From positions 2,666,001 to 2,730,000 of the forward strand of contig NZ_CP034248.1 of assembly GCF_003931855.1 (NCBI RefSeq): a stretch of DNA of 64,000 nt, written 5' to 3'. How positions within the stretch are numbered: the stretch's first letter is position 1; each line of letters begins with the position of its first letter. The notes beneath the pieces are model-generated. The model saw nothing but the letters and a program-made list of their open reading frames with translations, ran no database searches and was not told the origin of the DNA. The stretch comes from Paenibacillus lentus. Lineage in GTDB: Bacteria; Bacillota; Bacilli; Paenibacillales; Paenibacillaceae. The position numbers and the translations under genes were made by a program. This document shows, one piece after another, positions 16,826 to 25,860 of this stretch.

Positions 16826-18601
16826 ATGGACGACAGCCGGTTGTTGCGGAAACGCGGGATGAGGTATGGGGCGGCCTTACTCATAGGCATCGCCGTCATT
16901 GTTATAGTAGGAGTGATTGCGATGAGACAAACAGACAGTGGTATCGCTGACGAGAAATACAACGGACATGGGGGTACTTTCAAAAATCCATTGATCGATA
17001 TGGATACCCCCGATCCAAGCGTTGTATACAAGGACGGGTATTATTACATGACGTTCACCCATAACGGAACGGATGTCATGGTCATGAAATCTAGAACGAT
17101 CGATTTCAAGCAGGCTGAGAAGAAGGTGGTTTGGTACCCGCCGATCGATACGATGTATTCAGCTAATCTGTGGGCTCCGGAAATTCAGTACATCCGCGGC
17201 AAATGGTATATCTATTTTGCAGCGGACGACGGGCAGAATGAGAACCACCGGATGTACGCGCTGGAAGCGGTCGGAGAAGATCCGCTCGGCGAGTATGAAT
17301 TCAAAGGGCAGATCACCGATGAGACGAATAAATGGGCCATCGACGGCCTGGTTATGGAGTATGAGGGGCAGCTGTATTTCGTCTGGTCCGGCTGGGAAGG
17401 GGACGTTAATATCCGGCAGAACACATATATTGCACCGATGAGTGATCCTGTGACGATTAGCGGGCCGCGGGTATTATTGTCCTCACCCGATCAGGAATGG
17501 GAGATGGCTGGAGGCCCGCCTTACATTCAGGAAGGGCAGGCAATTCTCTACCGGGAAGACCGTGTATTTATCGTATATTCGGGGGCAGGGAGCTGGACGC
17601 CATTCTATAGCCTTGGCCTGCTGGCGCTGAAGGAGGGGGGGAACCCGCTTCAGCCGGAGGACTGGCAGAGATCGCCAGAGCCGCTGATGACGCTGGACGA
17701 GGCAGCTGGCGTGTACGGCCCGGGGCATAATTCTTTCGTCAAGTCGCCCGATGGCACGGAAGACTGGATCGTCTACCATGCCACGACGAGTCCTACCGAC
17801 GGCTGGAATAATCGCAAAGCCCGGGCGCAGCGCATTACTTGGAATAAGCAGGGGCTGCCGGAATTCGGAAAACCGTTGTCCTTGGATACGGCAATTCCGC
17901 TACCGTCGGGGTCTGGTGTGTACCAAGCTGGGCATGCCAACCGGGATGGAGAACGCCTGAGCTTCGGGAAGTTTGTAGCTACTGTCTCTACGGAGCTGCC
18001 GTTGTTAGTTCATTACAAGAACGAGACGGGCGTCTCTCGAATACTTGAGGTATGGGTGGACAATTCCCATGCGGGATCGCTAGAATTGCCAGTCACCGCA
18101 CCGGATGAGATCGGTTATGCCTATGGACGTATTCGATTGGAAGCGGGGGGCGGTGAATTGACTCTCAAGGCGGGCAGGGATGACGCTGCAGATAATATTC
18201 TGGTCGGTGTCCGGGCGATCGAGCTGACGAGATATGAAGCGGAGACCGCTTCCTCCGGGCTTCAAGATATGGTGAGCGTTGATTTGTCCGCCTCCGGCGA
18301 AGGCGTGATGAAGCTGACGAGTGAGCAGGGTTCATCGGTGTCCTTCCGGCCAGTTCATGTACCTGAGGCTGGAAATTATCGTTTGATCCTTGGCATTTCC
18401 AATCCTGGGGAAGAGGAACAAACGGTTAAATTCAAAATCAATGGCAGCAAAGGGGGAGAGCTGAACGTACCGGCCACGGGACGAAACATTTTTACAGAAG
18501 TTGTGTTTGAAGGAAAGCTGCGAAGAGGTGATAATGAAATTATGATCGAAGGGGCTTCGGGTAATATGAGCCTCGATTATATGGACATTATCACTGATTA
18601 G
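16826..18601 (+). CDS. GH43 family glycoside hydrolase with C-terminal carbohydrate-binding-like region
   Basis: The start is uncertain: the ATG at 16826 has GGGGTGG five bases upstream, while an in-frame ATG at 16808 has only a weak site. The product (591 residues) has one N-terminal hydrophobic helix (about residues 13-33) acting as a signal or membrane anchor. The five-bladed GH43 fold is indicated by DTPDPSVVYKDG (general base near Asp63), WAPEIQYI, and AIDGLVMEY with its modulating Asp; the acid is probably the Glu in QEGQAIL. The last 130 residues look like a beta-sandwich sugar-binding module. GH43 enzymes mostly release arabinose or xylose; arabinan-type substrates fit the neighbourhood. 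Confidence 0.85.
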   Translation: MDDSRLLRKRGMRYGAALLIGIAVIVIVGVIAMRQTDSGIADEKYNGHGGTFKNPLIDMDTPDPSVVYKDGYYYMTFTHNGTDVMVMKSRTIDFKQAEKKVVWYPPIDTMYSANLWAPEIQYIRGKWYIYFAADDGQNENHRMYALEAVGEDPLGEYEFKGQITDETNKWAIDGLVMEYEGQLYFVWSGWEGDVNIRQNTYIAPMSDPVTISGPRVLLSSPDQEWEMAGGPPYIQEGQAILYREDRVFIVYSGAGSWTPFYSLGLLALKEGGNPLQPEDWQRSPEPLMTLDEAAGVYGPGHNSFVKSPDGTEDWIVYHATTSPTDGWNNRKARAQRITWNKQGLPEFGKPLSLDTAIPLPSGSGVYQAGHANRDGERLSFGKFVATVSTELPLLVHYKNETGVSRILEVWVDNSHAGSLELPVTAPDEIGYAYGRIRLEAGGGELTLKAGRDDAADNILVGVRAIELTRYEAETASSGLQDMVSVDLSASGEGVMKLTSEQGSSVSFRPVHVPEAGNYRLILGISNPGEEEQTVKFKINGSKGGELNVPATGRNIFTEVVFEGKLRRGDNEIMIEGASGNMSLDYMDIITD

Positions 18602-18633
18602 TGTAACTTTCTTTGTCGTTAGGAGACGTGAAT

Positions 18634-19947
18634 ATGAAGAGACATTGCTGGAATAAAAATCGCAGCAAAACAACGATTGGATTGATCTCATGGACTGTAC
18701 TTTTGCTCCTGCTGCCCGGGTGCATGGGACAGAACTCGGGAGGGGCGCCGATATCTAAGCCCGCTCATGTCGTTCGCTTGGAATACTGGACGCCCTTCAG
18801 CGGCGGGGATAACCAATTCATGACCGAAATGGTGGAGCAGTTCAATATGGAGCATCCGGAAATCCAGGTCACTCAGAAAAATTCGCGTCTTGATGATTAC
18901 TACTCGCGGTTGAAAACAGCCGTATTATCAGGCAACGCTCCGGACGTGGCGATCGTGCATTCGACGATCATGCCGCAGTTTGTCCAGAACGGATATGTGG
19001 AGAAGCTGACGACCGAGGCCAAAGACATCGGCATCGATTGGAAACGCTTTAATCCAAACATTCTGCGTTCTGTATCCTATGAGGATGAATATTACGGAAT
19101 ACCGCTCGATACGCATGCTCTGGTGATGTACTACAACAAGGACTGGCTGTCTAAAGCCGGTTTGCTGGATGAGGCGCAAAGACCTGTGATTCCCAAGGGA
19201 GCAGCCGGATTCAAGTCCTTCCTGGAGCAAATTCGGGGGACCGTACCGTCCGATATCGCTCCTTTAGCCCAGCCCAGCACGCGGATCGATTCAGTCTGGT
19301 TATGGTGGAGCTTGTATAACCAGATGATAGATGGTGGGCAATTCTACAGCGAAGATGGGACGGGGGCTGTATTCAATAATCCTGCTTCGTTAACAGCGCT
19401 GAGCTTCGTGAATGAGCTGTATAAAGATAAGCTGATCCCTTCCGATATCAACGATGCTTTCCAATTGTTCTATGATGGGAAAGCAGCGGTATTGATTACA
19501 GGGATGTGGGGAACAGGTGCTTTTGAGAAGGCGCAGGGGCTGCATTTCGGGGTTATTCCGATGCCGACTTTATATGATCGTCCGGCGGTATGGGGAGATT
19601 CTCATAATCTTTCTATTCCTATGAAACGAGGGATGACAGAAGAGAAGAGAGAAGCGGTTCTGACCTTTGCGAATTGGATCGTAGGGCATGGTGATATGTG
19701 GGCCAAGGCGGGGCATGTTCCCAGCATGACCGAGCTTACAAGGTCTGAAGTATTCAATGAGCTCGAATATCGGAGCGATTATGCCGCTACGGCCAACTAT
19801 GTCGCATACTGGCCGAGGAACGCTAAACAGTGGAGCGTTAATGAGCGGATTATTAACGAATTCGAGAGAATGATCTACGGTTACCAGACGCCAGAGGAAG
19901 CGCTCGACACGGCCGTCAAGAAAATCAACGCGGATTTGCGCAAGTGA
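18634..19947 (+). CDS. second extracellular solute-binding lipoprotein, next to a sensor kinase
   Basis: I choose the ATG at 18634 with AGGAGA 7 bases upstream. The 437-residue product has a signal peptide with lipobox LPGC (Cys30). It is a paralogue of the first binding protein: LEYWTPFSGGDNQFM here against ILFWSPFSGADGPFM there. It has no permease of its own and lies 9 bases before a YesM-type histidine kinase. It may deliver ligand information to the kinase or serve the same permeases; the sensor role is inference from gene order. Confidence 0.87.
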   Translation: MKRHCWNKNRSKTTIGLISWTVLLLLLPGCMGQNSGGAPISKPAHVVRLEYWTPFSGGDNQFMTEMVEQFNMEHPEIQVTQKNSRLDDYYSRLKTAVLSGNAPDVAIVHSTIMPQFVQNGYVEKLTTEAKDIGIDWKRFNPNILRSVSYEDEYYGIPLDTHALVMYYNKDWLSKAGLLDEAQRPVIPKGAAGFKSFLEQIRGTVPSDIAPLAQPSTRIDSVWLWWSLYNQMIDGGQFYSEDGTGAVFNNPASLTALSFVNELYKDKLIPSDINDAFQLFYDGKAAVLITGMWGTGAFEKAQGLHFGVIPMPTLYDRPAVWGDSHNLSIPMKRGMTEEKREAVLTFANWIVGHGDMWAKAGHVPSMTELTRSEVFNELEYRSDYAATANYVAYWPRNAKQWSVNERIINEFERMIYGYQTPEEALDTAVKKINADLRK

Positions 19948-19956
19948 GGGGCAGCT

Positions 19957-21789
19957 ATGACGAGACTACGACGAGGAATTCAATGGCTCAGAAATTTGAA
20001 GCTGGCACAGAAGTGGATCCTCATAAATTCCGTGTTGATCGTGATTCCACTAGGAGCGCTTGGCATTTACGCGTTTTCCAGCTTTCGCGGGACGTTAGAA
20101 ACTAACGTTGGCGAATCCCAATTGCAGACGATGAAGCAGATAACTCTCAATATTGACACTTATATGGAAGAGTTGAACCGACTCTCGCTGATGCCTTATC
20201 AGTATCAAGACATTCTCGATTATTTGGCATCAGAAAGGAAACCTGGCGCTTCTCTTAGTTTGGAAGAAATTAGTTTACTCAACAATTTCGTATCCAAGGT
20301 ATTTCTGAATGGAAGAATCGATATTATGGGTGTTTCCCTCTATGGCTCCAAAGGGGCGTCCTATGTCGTCATGCCGGAGAGCCAGTATGTTACGACATAT
20401 AGGCTTGACGAGGATGCGGAATGGATCAAGGAAGCACAGGGTCAGTTCGGTGAGCTGATCTTTCTAACGACCCATGAGCTTAAGCCGACGAGTGGCTCGG
20501 TCTACGAGGTGTTCTCCATCGTGAGAGAGCTGCGTAGTTTCGATAGCGGGAAGTCGCTTGGCTATATTGTACTTGACGTCGATCCGGCGGTCGTCGGGCA
20601 AATTTTGGCGCAGGTTCAGCTTGGACGCAGAGAATCTCTTTATATCACGAATGCCAGAGGGGATCTCGTCATTCGTAAAGGTTCTGCTGTTCCAGAGGTA
20701 GACGGCGCGGTGATTCCGTTCAGCGGGGAAGGTGTGACTCATCTAGAAGCGAACGGCGAACGGCTGCTTGTCTCTTATGCCACATCTGAGCTGACACAGT
20801 GGACGACTGTCGGTGCCGTTCCGGTCTCCGAATTGATGCAGGACAGCTTGCAGGTTCGCAACTCGATCACGATCATGGGGATCATCTGCGTGGGATTAGC
20901 GATGCTGTTCTCCGTATTTACGGCGTACCGGATTACACTGCCAATCCGCAAGCTGAGTCGGTTAATGAAAAAGGTGGAGAAGGGCCAGCTTGAGGTGGAC
21001 TTTCCTGTGAATCAATGGGATGAGGTAGGGCAGTTGGGTAGCGCTTTTAATAGAATGGTGTCCCGACTGAGCGAGCTTGGCTACTTGCTCTATGAAACTG
21101 AGATTCGGGAGAAGGACGCGCAAATTGCTGCGCTTCAGAGCAAGATCAATCCTCATTTTCTCTACAACACGCTTGGATCGATCAGTATGTACGCAGAGCT
21201 TGAGGGAAGCAAAGAAATTACGACGATGACGAATAATCTTAGCCGTATTCTGAGGTACTCTTTGAATGCCCACCAGTCCGGAGTCGTTCTGAAAGACGAG
21301 ATCGAGCATATCCGAAGCTATATGGCGATACAGAAGCTGCGTTATGATGAGCGGCTTCATTTCACACTCGATATCGCGGCGGAGGCGATGGACTGCGCCG
21401 TCATTCCGCTGATGATTCAGCCGATCGTAGAGAATTCCTTCAAGCATGGCCTTGACAAAGGAATAGGCGAGGGGCGGATCTCTCTGACTGGAGGGATTCA
21501 GGATGGACTGCTGCTGCTGACTGTGGAGGATGACGGAATTGGCTTAACTACTGCCCAGCTTGAGCATCTTCGCCGCCAGCTCGCATACTCGCGAGATCTT
21601 GGCGGAGAGACGGGCAATGGGCTGCTCAACGTACACCGACGCCTTGTGCTTTGCTATGGCGAGAGATACGGACTTACCATCGATAGTATGCCTTATCAAG
21701 GGGTACGTGTTACCTTGACGATCCCGGCCAAGCATATGTCCAAGGACGAGAAGAATCACGCACCGACTGTTTTTCATTCCACATCATGA
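19957..21789 (+). CDS. YesM-type sensor histidine kinase
   Basis: This 610-residue membrane kinase has a transmembrane helix near residues 20-45, a long extracellular sensor domain, a second helix around 305-325, and a HAMP linker (RITLPIRKLSRLM). The phosphoacceptor is His400 in KINPHFLYNTL, the hallmark of the LytS/YesM class, and an ATP-binding domain with VEDDGIGL and GNGLLNVHRRL follows. It should phosphorylate the response regulator encoded 22 bases downstream. The tight spacing to the second binding protein suggests a binding protein-kinase-regulator unit controlling the sugar operon. Confidence 0.92.
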   Translation: MTRLRRGIQWLRNLKLAQKWILINSVLIVIPLGALGIYAFSSFRGTLETNVGESQLQTMKQITLNIDTYMEELNRLSLMPYQYQDILDYLASERKPGASLSLEEISLLNNFVSKVFLNGRIDIMGVSLYGSKGASYVVMPESQYVTTYRLDEDAEWIKEAQGQFGELIFLTTHELKPTSGSVYEVFSIVRELRSFDSGKSLGYIVLDVDPAVVGQILAQVQLGRRESLYITNARGDLVIRKGSAVPEVDGAVIPFSGEGVTHLEANGERLLVSYATSELTQWTTVGAVPVSELMQDSLQVRNSITIMGIICVGLAMLFSVFTAYRITLPIRKLSRLMKKVEKGQLEVDFPVNQWDEVGQLGSAFNRMVSRLSELGYLLYETEIREKDAQIAALQSKINPHFLYNTLGSISMYAELEGSKEITTMTNNLSRILRYSLNAHQSGVVLKDEIEHIRSYMAIQKLRYDERLHFTLDIAAEAMDCAVIPLMIQPIVENSFKHGLDKGIGEGRISLTGGIQDGLLLLTVEDDGIGLTTAQLEHLRRQLAYSRDLGGETGNGLLNVHRRLVLCYGERYGLTIDSMPYQGVRVTLTIPAKHMSKDEKNHAPTVFHSTS

Positions 21790-21811
21790 GCTAACTAAGG
21801 AGGGTCATTTT

Positions 21812-23467
21812 ATGCCAAAAATTCTGATCGTCGATGATGAGAAGATATTTCGGAGGGGTCTGCGGGCCATGATTACATCCTTAGATCCGGAATGGGAGAT
21901 CGTAGGGGATGCTTCCGACGGTTATGAAGCTCTGGATTGCGCAGAGGTGCTGCAGCCTGACGTCATATTAACCGATATCCGCATGCCACGGATGGACGGC
22001 ATCGCATTACAGCGGGTTGTAAAGGAGCGATTCCCGTATATGGAATGCGTGGTGGTCAGCGGATATGAAGATTTTAATTACGCGCTCCAGTCAATGAGAT
22101 ACGGGGCTAAGGATTATCTCATGAAGCCGGTGGAGCGGAGCGAGCTGGGACGGATTCTCGACAAGCTGAAAGAGGAGATGGTCAAACGGGGCAGCTCCTC
22201 GGCGGCCAGATTTGACCAGGAGGAGAATGAGCTTATCCGCCGCCATGTTAGCGAATCCGTTATTGCAGGATTGATGAGAGGGTTAGTGCAGCAGCATCAT
22301 GTGGATCTGCTGCGCAAGATCGGCGTTGATTTTGACCAGCCTTATTATTGCTGTTTTCTAATTAAACTCGATAAGGGCTCCATAGGCTCGGAACGATATT
22401 TAAAAGCCGATCCTTCGCTATTTCAACTCTATATCCGCCAGTTTGTGCAGGAGATGGTCAATAAGCGAATGAAAGGTTACAGCCTTGTCCTATCTGATTC
22501 CGAGGTGGCGGCCATCGTCAATTTGAGCAGCGATGACAGCCTAGGACTGACAGAACTGGCCGAATCGATCCGTCGGCAGATTAGCTCTTTATCCAATCTC
22601 ACCGTAACGATCGGTGTCGGCCGGATAGCGGAAGGAGTCAACTCGATTTCGGATTCTTACCGGGATGCCGAAATCAGCTTGCTATACCGGCTGATCGTAG
22701 GGGGCGACAAGGTGCTTCATTATGATGCGATCCGCCGGGATCATGATCTATATCTTGAGGTTGATGTCGAGTCCTGGGGAGAGATGGAGCGTGCTGTCCT
22801 TGAAGGACGGGAGGAGGAAGCGGCCAGCCGTGTGGAATCGGAGATTGGCAGCCTGTGCCGGCAAGCGACGAGCCCGGAACTCATTTATCAAAAAATATGC
22901 AAGCTACTTATCCAATTCTACGAAGCGGCCGAAAAGCTGAATTTGACCAAGGCATGGCTCGGAGAGCGAGATATTCGCAGCCTGATATTCGAGGTATGTT
23001 CAATTACATCAAGCGAAGAGCTGATGAACGAGTGTCGCATGCTGCTGGCGGGGCTGGCGCGTTGTATTGTCGATTCCAGGCTCGAAATTGAGCATGATCC
23101 GATCGATCAGGCGGTGCAGTATTTGGATTCTAATTTCCACAAGCCAGTTACTCTGAATGAGGTAGCAGGGCAGGTGCACTTAAATCCGGCTTATTTCAGT
23201 TCATTGTTCAAGCAGCGAACCGGTACCAGCTTTGTGGAGCGTTTGACGTCGATTCGCGTTGAGGAGGCGAAGCGACGGCTTATGGATACCGATGATATTA
23301 TCGCAGTCATCGCCGAGGAAACCGGATTTCCGAATTTGCGACATTTTTACCGAGTGTTCAAGCGGGAGACGAAGCTCTCGCCGAAGGATTATCGCCTGAG
23401 CTTCCGCAAGGAAAAGCTGGGTAATGCAGTAATCACGTATGACAAAACGCATTCTGGCACGATGTAA
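21812..23467 (+). CDS. YesN-type response regulator (REC-AraC)
   Basis: A 551-residue regulator. The receiver domain has VDDEK at the N-terminus and phosphorylation at Asp55 in ILTDIRMPRMDG. A long middle region of about 300 residues precedes the two helix-turn-helix motifs of the AraC domain (residues about 445-545, LNEVAGQVHLNPAYFSSLFK). GGAGGG precedes the ATG. It is the partner of the kinase and the likely activator of the surrounding transport and hydrolase genes. Confidence 0.92.
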   Translation: MPKILIVDDEKIFRRGLRAMITSLDPEWEIVGDASDGYEALDCAEVLQPDVILTDIRMPRMDGIALQRVVKERFPYMECVVVSGYEDFNYALQSMRYGAKDYLMKPVERSELGRILDKLKEEMVKRGSSSAARFDQEENELIRRHVSESVIAGLMRGLVQQHHVDLLRKIGVDFDQPYYCCFLIKLDKGSIGSERYLKADPSLFQLYIRQFVQEMVNKRMKGYSLVLSDSEVAAIVNLSSDDSLGLTELAESIRRQISSLSNLTVTIGVGRIAEGVNSISDSYRDAEISLLYRLIVGGDKVLHYDAIRRDHDLYLEVDVESWGEMERAVLEGREEEAASRVESEIGSLCRQATSPELIYQKICKLLIQFYEAAEKLNLTKAWLGERDIRSLIFEVCSITSSEELMNECRMLLAGLARCIVDSRLEIEHDPIDQAVQYLDSNFHKPVTLNEVAGQVHLNPAYFSSLFKQRTGTSFVERLTSIRVEEAKRRLMDTDDIIAVIAEETGFPNLRHFYRVFKRETKLSPKDYRLSFRKEKLGNAVITYDKTHSGTM

Positions 23468-23503
23468 TTGATAAAAGTTAACACTAATAGGAGGTATGAA
23501 TCA

Positions 23504-25291
23504 GTGACTAATATCCACAGCAATCAAATGATTCCGCGTGAGGAATATCCAAGACCACAGTATGTTCGTGCGGATTGGCTGAATTTAAACGGGGAGTGGG
23601 AATTCTCTTTTGATGACGATCGTATCGGAGAGCGGGAAAAATGGTACAGAAAGGAATTTGCGACTCCATATCCGCATTCAATTACAGTTCCCTTCGTATT
23701 CCAAAGCAAGCTGAGCGGCATCGGCAACCCTGAATTCCATGATGTCATCTGGTATCGCCGCAGCTTTGACTTGCCGGAGGCATGGAGTGGAAAGCGGATC
23801 ATACTTCATTTCGGCGCGGTTGATTACTTAGCCAAAGTATGGGTTAACGGTGAACTGGCTGTAGTTCACGAAGGAGGACACACGCCTTTCCAAGCGGATA
23901 TTACGAATTTCCTCGTTACTGGAAGCCAGACGATTACTGTCTGTGTGGAGGATTTCAGCCGGGACATTACGCTGCCGCGAGGCAAGCAATATTGGCTGGA
24001 GAATTCGGCAAGCATATTCTACACGCGAACAACGGGGATCTGGCAGACAGTGTGGCTTGAGCCCGTAGAACAGGTGCATCTGGAGCGGGTGGCCATGACT
24101 CCGGATATCGACCGGAATGAAATCCAGGTTCATACTTTCATTGAAGGGCTGCCGGGCGAGACGGAATTGGAGCTTGAAGTGACGGTGTCTTTTCAAGGAG
24201 AACAGATTGCTTGTGATCGCTACAAGGTGCTTCGCCCGGAGGAACACCGCAGCATTCACCTTCATGATTTTGCCGAGCATGGGCTGGGGCGACTTTGGTC
24301 GCCGGAGCATCCAAATCTGTATGATATTACGTTCAAGCTGGTCGGCGGGGATCGTGTGCTGGATGAGGTGGACAGCTATTTCGGCATGCGTAAAGTGTCT
24401 ATTGAAAATGGCAAGCTTTGCTTGAACAACCGCCCATATTACCAGCGGCTTGTGCTGGATCAGGGCTATTTTGAGGAAGGCATACTCACCGCGCCAAGCG
24501 ACGAAGATTTGAAGCGGGATGTTGAGCTTGCTAAAGAGATGGGCTTCAATGGCTTGCGGAAGCATCAGAAGATGGAGGATCCGCGCTTCCTGTATTGGTG
24601 TGACAAAATCGGTATGCTCGTATGGGGCGAGGCGGCGAATGCCTATGCGTACTCCGAGAACTATGTTCGGCAGTTTACGAGTGAATGGCAGGAGATTATT
24701 CAGCGTGATTACAACCATCCTTGTATCATCACGTGGGTACCGCTGAATGAGAGTTGGGGAATTCCGAATGTGCAGATCGATGCGAAGCAGCAGCAGCATG
24801 GTCTTGCCATGTATCATCTAACAAAATCAATTGATCAGACACGGCCTGTCGTGTATAACGACGGCTGGGAGCATATGACGACAGATCTGGTGACGATTCA
24901 TGATTATGAAAGTCGGCGTGAGGTGCTTGAAGCCAGATATGCATCTGCGGAATCCACGCTGAATGCCATGCCTGCAAACCGCAGCATATTTGTCGGCGGA
25001 GCCGCTTATACCGGACAGCCTATTCTGGTGACGGAGTTCGGCGGAATTGCCTTCAAGGCGAGTGAATGGGAAGGCTGGGGATACTCGGGTGCGGATAATG
25101 AGGAGGATTATTTGAAACGGCTGAAGGACGTCGTTGATCCGATGTACGCCTCCCCGGTTTTACAAGGTTTTTGCTATACCCAGCTAACGGATGTGGAGCA
25201 GGAAATCAATGGACTTCTGACGTATGACAGAAAACCAAAAGCTCCATTAGAACGAATTCGGGAAATTATTACGGGAGCCCGTGCGGACTAA
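23504..25291 (+). CDS. GH2 family glycoside hydrolase
   Basis: The start is the GTG at 23504 with AGGAGG 9 bases upstream; the frame extends upstream to the regulator stop but without a site. The 595-residue product has the GH2 jelly-roll sugar-binding domain (LNLNGEWEFSFDD), an immunoglobulin-like domain and the TIM barrel. The acid/base is Glu416 in LNESWG and the nucleophile Glu511 in VTEFGG. There is no signal peptide, so it should act in the cytoplasm on imported oligosaccharides. GH2 includes beta-galactosidases, beta-mannosidases, beta-glucuronidases and arabinosidases; the specificity cannot be read from the sequence. Confidence 0.88.
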   Translation: MTNIHSNQMIPREEYPRPQYVRADWLNLNGEWEFSFDDDRIGEREKWYRKEFATPYPHSITVPFVFQSKLSGIGNPEFHDVIWYRRSFDLPEAWSGKRIILHFGAVDYLAKVWVNGELAVVHEGGHTPFQADITNFLVTGSQTITVCVEDFSRDITLPRGKQYWLENSASIFYTRTTGIWQTVWLEPVEQVHLERVAMTPDIDRNEIQVHTFIEGLPGETELELEVTVSFQGEQIACDRYKVLRPEEHRSIHLHDFAEHGLGRLWSPEHPNLYDITFKLVGGDRVLDEVDSYFGMRKVSIENGKLCLNNRPYYQRLVLDQGYFEEGILTAPSDEDLKRDVELAKEMGFNGLRKHQKMEDPRFLYWCDKIGMLVWGEAANAYAYSENYVRQFTSEWQEIIQRDYNHPCIITWVPLNESWGIPNVQIDAKQQQHGLAMYHLTKSIDQTRPVVYNDGWEHMTTDLVTIHDYESRREVLEARYASAESTLNAMPANRSIFVGGAAYTGQPILVTEFGGIAFKASEWEGWGYSGADNEEDYLKRLKDVVDPMYASPVLQGFCYTQLTDVEQEINGLLTYDRKPKAPLERIREIITGARAD

Positions 25292-25331
25292 GTCTTTGTA
25301 TTAAATCAACTTAATAAACAGATTTGACAGT

Positions 25332-25366
25332 CAAAGCTGGCGTGGGGTTGAACTGCGTCAGCTTTG
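25332..25366 (+). terminator. hairpin after the GH2 gene
   Basis: CAAAGCTGGCG at 25332-25342 pairs with CGTCAGCTTTG at 25356-25366 with one G-U pair. The tail (TTGTCT) is only weakly T-rich. It may be the first terminator of the sugar operon, backed up by the stronger one at 25405. Confidence 0.5.
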
Positions 25367-25404
25367 TTGTCTACGCCAGACATCGGCGAAACTTGGTGTG
25401 AAAT

Positions 25405-25438
25405 AGCTGTCGAGCGCTTTTCGATAGCTTTTTTTTTT
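25405..25438 (+). terminator. strong rho-independent terminator
   Basis: A 9-bp stem (AGCTGTCGA at 25405-25413 with TCGATAGCT at 25421-25429, one G-U pair) is followed by ten T residues. It ends the sugar operon transcript. Confidence 0.85.
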
Positions 25439-25568
25439 GCGCGACTGGCAGAGGAATCACCTCGGAGTTTATGCGTCCTCTTCAGTGATTTGGAAAAATA
25501 ATTAGTTATTATGAGTATAATTGAGTATAATTGAATACAAACCAGTGTTCTATAGAGGAGATATTTCT

Positions 25569-25766
25569 ATGGATTCGGAGATCGAGATCATGACGATAGC
25601 TCAGGTTGCGAATTATTTGCAGCTTAGTGAGGTAACAACCTATAAGATGGTGAACGAGGGAGTCATTCCAGCTTTTAAAATCGGCAGGCATTGGAGGGTT
25701 AAGAGGAGTGATCTGTTCGATCTGATTGAACGGTTGAAACATGGTGAGCATGGTCAAAAACTATAG
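25569..25766 (+). CDS. small helix-turn-helix (excisionase-type) DNA-binding protein
   Basis: I choose the ATG at 25569, with AGAGGAG 8 bases upstream. The 65-residue product consists almost entirely of a MerR/excisionase-like winged helix: MTIAQVANYLQLSEVTTYKM followed by IPAFKIGRHWRVKRSDL. Such proteins bind DNA as small regulators, as phage excisionases or as helix-turn-helix adaptors. No integrase or attachment site is nearby, so a regulatory role is more likely than excision. Confidence 0.8.
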   Translation: MDSEIEIMTIAQVANYLQLSEVTTYKMVNEGVIPAFKIGRHWRVKRSDLFDLIERLKHGEHGQKL

Positions 25767-25860
25767 AGAGTAACAAAATTATAGAGAGCCATACAATACT
25801 ATCATAAAGTCCGGCCCTCACAGGTGACCGGTATTTTGCAAGAGAGGAATTAAGCACATA

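Noticed and set aside
23828..24817. 329-codon reverse-strand frame inside the GH2 gene
   Set aside because: It is antisense to conserved GH2 coding sequence, has no family resemblance and no ribosome binding site.
25569..25766. Phage or integrative-element excisionase
   Set aside because: The helix-turn-helix type fits, but no integrase, attachment repeats or tRNA gene lie nearby.
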